A DNA stretch of 64,000 bases from Amanita rubescens (Eukaryota > Basidiomycota > Agaricomycetes > Agaricales > Amanitaceae): positions 372,001-436,000 of the forward strand of contig WION01000005.1 of the NCBI GenBank assembly GCA_015039365.1. The letters are read 5' to 3'. The notes beneath the pieces are model-generated. The model had not been told where the DNA came from and made no database searches. It saw nothing but the letters and a program-made list of their open reading frames with translations. The translations under genes were made by a program, and so were the position numbers. Position 1 is the stretch's first letter. Each line of letters opens with the position of its first letter. Positions 61,921 through 64,000 of the stretch are shown one piece after another.

Positions 61921-63349
61921 TCAAATCGCATGAGCTGAAGTATCATAATCGATGTCCCTGTTGACAGTCACTTTGACCCCCAACCGAGGCCCCTCAATCG
62001 CAGGACTTTCGTACAAGGCAGTGGACTTGGGTTCATTAACGCTAGACTTGCCATCTATGTCGAATTCACCCTCTGGCTTGCTCCTCATGTCGTCCAAGGT
62101 ATATGTGTGTGTGGGATTGTGAATAGACAAATGGGTTTGCACACCTGAACGCGTGGAAATAACATGTGTTGTTCGGGATGATCCTGTTAGGCCGCTCGAA
62201 GCTGATAAAGCAAAGCTGCCTCCGTAATCGAGATTTCCACGGACTGAGAGTATGATGCGGAGAGTCATCGAAGTTGTTAGGACAGCGGCCATACTAGACG
62301 CACGTGGGATCAGGCTGATTGAACGGTATGTATTCACTTACCTAGTTACGATGGTCCGAACGGTATCCCTGGTATCCGTTGGCCTGATGATGAACCAGAA
62401 CAGTACGTTTGCCATGTTGACGACCCAGATTGCCTATATGGGGATCCACATTACTTGAAGCAGAGAATGTATGAAAAAGGCATACACCGTAAAGGTTCAG
62501 GCCATCACGAAGCATCAACTTCCATGGTGACAGGGGCTTTTCCTTGAGGGAGCTAATAGAGCGCTGGAGAGCGAGTACGAACTGAGAATGCACGTGAATA
62601 TAACCGCCTGATAATCGAAGTCATCAGACCTACCGAAAAGGTGTAAAGGAGTGTAGGCATAAGCCAATAAATGCCAACCCATGCGGCTTTCGGACCTGCT
62701 ATGCAACCTTGCCCCTGCAACAGCGGGACAGCTGATAGACAAGTCAGTGTGGTGGAGATCTCCGATGAAGGCAACGAACATCGGTAAAATGCACAGCAGA
62801 TGGCAGTGACAACAATTTGGGCCCCGTACAGTGTGCCCAAAGCAAATAGAATAGCGCGATTTTTATCGTAGATGGCATGTATGCGGATTACGTGGACAAC
62901 TGAGGAAACTTAACAATGGCTCGTGTAAAATAGGCGTGGACGCACTAGAAGTTGCAGCAAGGAGTACAGCGGTACAGATGGGTTCAAAAAGATAGAATTT
63001 TTGACAGGTCTAGAGGAAGAGTAAGCAGACCGATAATCGCGGAAGAAACGAAATATTACAGCCTGCGACCATTTAGTATCGAAGAATGCGACCGCTACAA
63101 GTGCTGGTGAGAAAAGGGAGGAAAAAGCCGACGTGTTCGCGTACCGACGACGACGAACTCTACGGGCATAAAAATGCGGAGAAAATGAAAGATGAGTTTG
63201 AGGACGGGCCAGCCAGGTGATTTCATCAAGCGCCATGTTCTCGGAGACAGTACGAGGGTATCCCAAGCAGCAACTGTGAGTGTGCAGACAAAGAAGTACT
63301 TGTGAGCGCTGAGATGAGGAGGAAGTTGAAGGGAAGCCGGGAGACTCAT
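61921..63349 (-). CDS. DUF6533-type 7TM-like membrane protein
   Basis: Member of a family abundant in Agaricomycetes, with unknown function. Starts MSLPASLQLPPHLSAHKYFF; the DUF6533-like N-terminal segment has VCTLTVAAWDTLVLSPRTWR and KLIFHFLRIFMPVEFVVV. Further hydrophobic stretches follow after introns: RAILFALGTLYGAQIVVTAI, GIYWLMPTLLYTFSVGLM and the end of the membrane part near VNMANVLFWFIIRP. A Ser/Thr-rich cytosolic tail follows (SSGLTGSSRTTHVISTRSG, EGEFDIDGKSSVNEPKS), ending SAHAI at 61921. The total topology looks receptor-like (about seven segments), but no ligand or signal is known. Start is the first ATG; exon joins in the middle are uncertain. Confidence 0.75.
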
Positions 63350-63704
63350 GATGGTTAGAGAAAAAGAAGTTAGGTGGAATGTATAAGTATTGGCACGGGG
63401 TGTCTGATCCAACTCCGCTTAACGCTCACAGAAAGAATTAACAGGAACAGCCCTGATCTATTTGAAACTATAAAGCTGCCATCATCATCTGGCTCGTAGT
63501 TATCCCAGCTTGGATCAATCAGATGGACAAAATGTCATACAATTCTTCCAACTGACACTGCAGCCCACGCTCACTATACTGGTGTGCATCCGTAGTGGCG
63601 CACCTCCCCCTTGAAGGTAGGAGTGTCAATTCTAATCGACCTGAATACAGCAGTACAATATTCCCTAAAGAAACTCTTTGTCGCTTTTATATATAAGGTT
63701 TCTA
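63350..63704. other. Intergenic region before the right-edge gene
   Basis: 355 bp upstream of the DUF6533 gene and at the 3' end of the right-edge gene. No feature recognised. Confidence 0.45.
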
Positions 63705-64000
63705 CTATTGATCAGCGCTGTTAGCATGGTTTGTTGCAAGGGAAGCTGTTATCTTCAAGTAAGTCAACCCGGCAAGCATCGGCATCTTCCTACCATTTGC
63801 TCGCCATTTCCATAGCCAGTAGTTTCGTGCAATCACCATCACCAGTTTCAGGTTGGGCATGTCAAAATATTGAACCAATGCTTTGGCACAATCTAAATCG
63901 AGGTCCCACAGAACGAGTTCCCGAAAGGATGGCATCGGGAAAGGCTGTGATCGACTCTGCGCGATGGGAAACTCGGGAAGTCCTTTTGGACCGGAGCGCG
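63705..64000 (-). CDS. C-terminal part of an F-box/LRR-like protein, partial
   Basis: A reading frame stays open from the right edge to TGA at 63705-63707 and the 5' part lies outside. It has leucine-rich spacing (FRELVLWDLDLDCAKALVQY, LKLVMVIARNYWLWKW, LAGLTYLKITAS) like the C-terminal repeats of basidiomycete F-box proteins. No F-box is in view, and identity is tentative. Confidence 0.45.
   Translation of the reverse strand, partial: RSGPKGLPEFPIAQSRSQPFPMPSFRELVLWDLDLDCAKALVQYFDMPNLKLVMVIARNYWLWKWRANGRKMPMLAGLTYLKITASLATNHANSADQ

Overview
The window is nuclear DNA of a filamentous basidiomycete, most likely Agaricomycotina. Genes are densely packed on both strands and split by many introns of about 45-60 nt with GT(R)NGT donors and CTRAY-like branch sites. 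The protein families fit: a Zn2Cys6 activator, an alternative oxidase, a 7TM-like DUF6533 protein, an HRDIQ-type CK1-like kinase and a basidiomycete-style PET127. I cannot name the species. I see no tRNA, rRNA, CRISPR array, transposon or plasmid feature.

Layout. 1-5 kb: 3' part of complex I NDUFA9, then TOM22 head-to-head with a Zn2Cys6 factor. 5.5-11 kb: a CENP-B-like DNA-binding protein and alternative oxidase, divergent across the only large gene-free gap (about 2.1 kb). 11-19.3 kb: a Spo71/Mug56-like PH protein, mitochondrial ribosomal protein uS12m, the SUMO ligase NSE2, proteasome receptor RPN13, a short coiled-coil (SCOC-type) protein and a YMC1-like mitochondrial carrier. 19.4-28.1 kb: a GH18 chitinase with a probable GPI tail, a CoA-binding-fold protein, a membrane-anchored cysteine-synthase-like enzyme, an ARL8 GTPase and PET127. 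28.2-41.3 kb: a UspA protein, an M3 oligopeptidase, pyruvate decarboxylase, a CK1-like kinase, a delta-12 desaturase and CDC123. 41.4-54.2 kb: ERG26, a Borealin-like protein, POP1, a small mitochondrial coiled-coil membrane protein, a GRAM-PH sterol glucosyltransferase and DAHP synthase. 54.5-64 kb: TIM9, a PrxQ-type peroxiredoxin, nitronate monooxygenase, MPS1 kinase, a DUF6533 membrane protein and the end of an F-box/LRR-like gene.

These are mostly conserved single-copy housekeeping genes, not a pathway cluster. About ten of 34 products are mitochondrial (NDUFA9, TOM22, AOX, uS12m, carrier, cysteine-synthase-like, PET127, probably the M3 peptidase, the 47.8 kb protein, TIM9). Four act in chromosome biology (CENP-B-like, NSE2, Borealin-like, MPS1). 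Many neighbours are divergent with only 55-110 bp between start codons, so shared promoters are likely.

No wholly new system was found. The most interesting signals are gene-structure oddities: two 6-nt microexons, four GC-AG introns, a CK1-family kinase whose HRDxK lysine is Gln, and an AP-1/Gcn4-type site just upstream of the alternative oxidase TATA box. All exon joins were made by eye from splice consensus and protein-family conservation.
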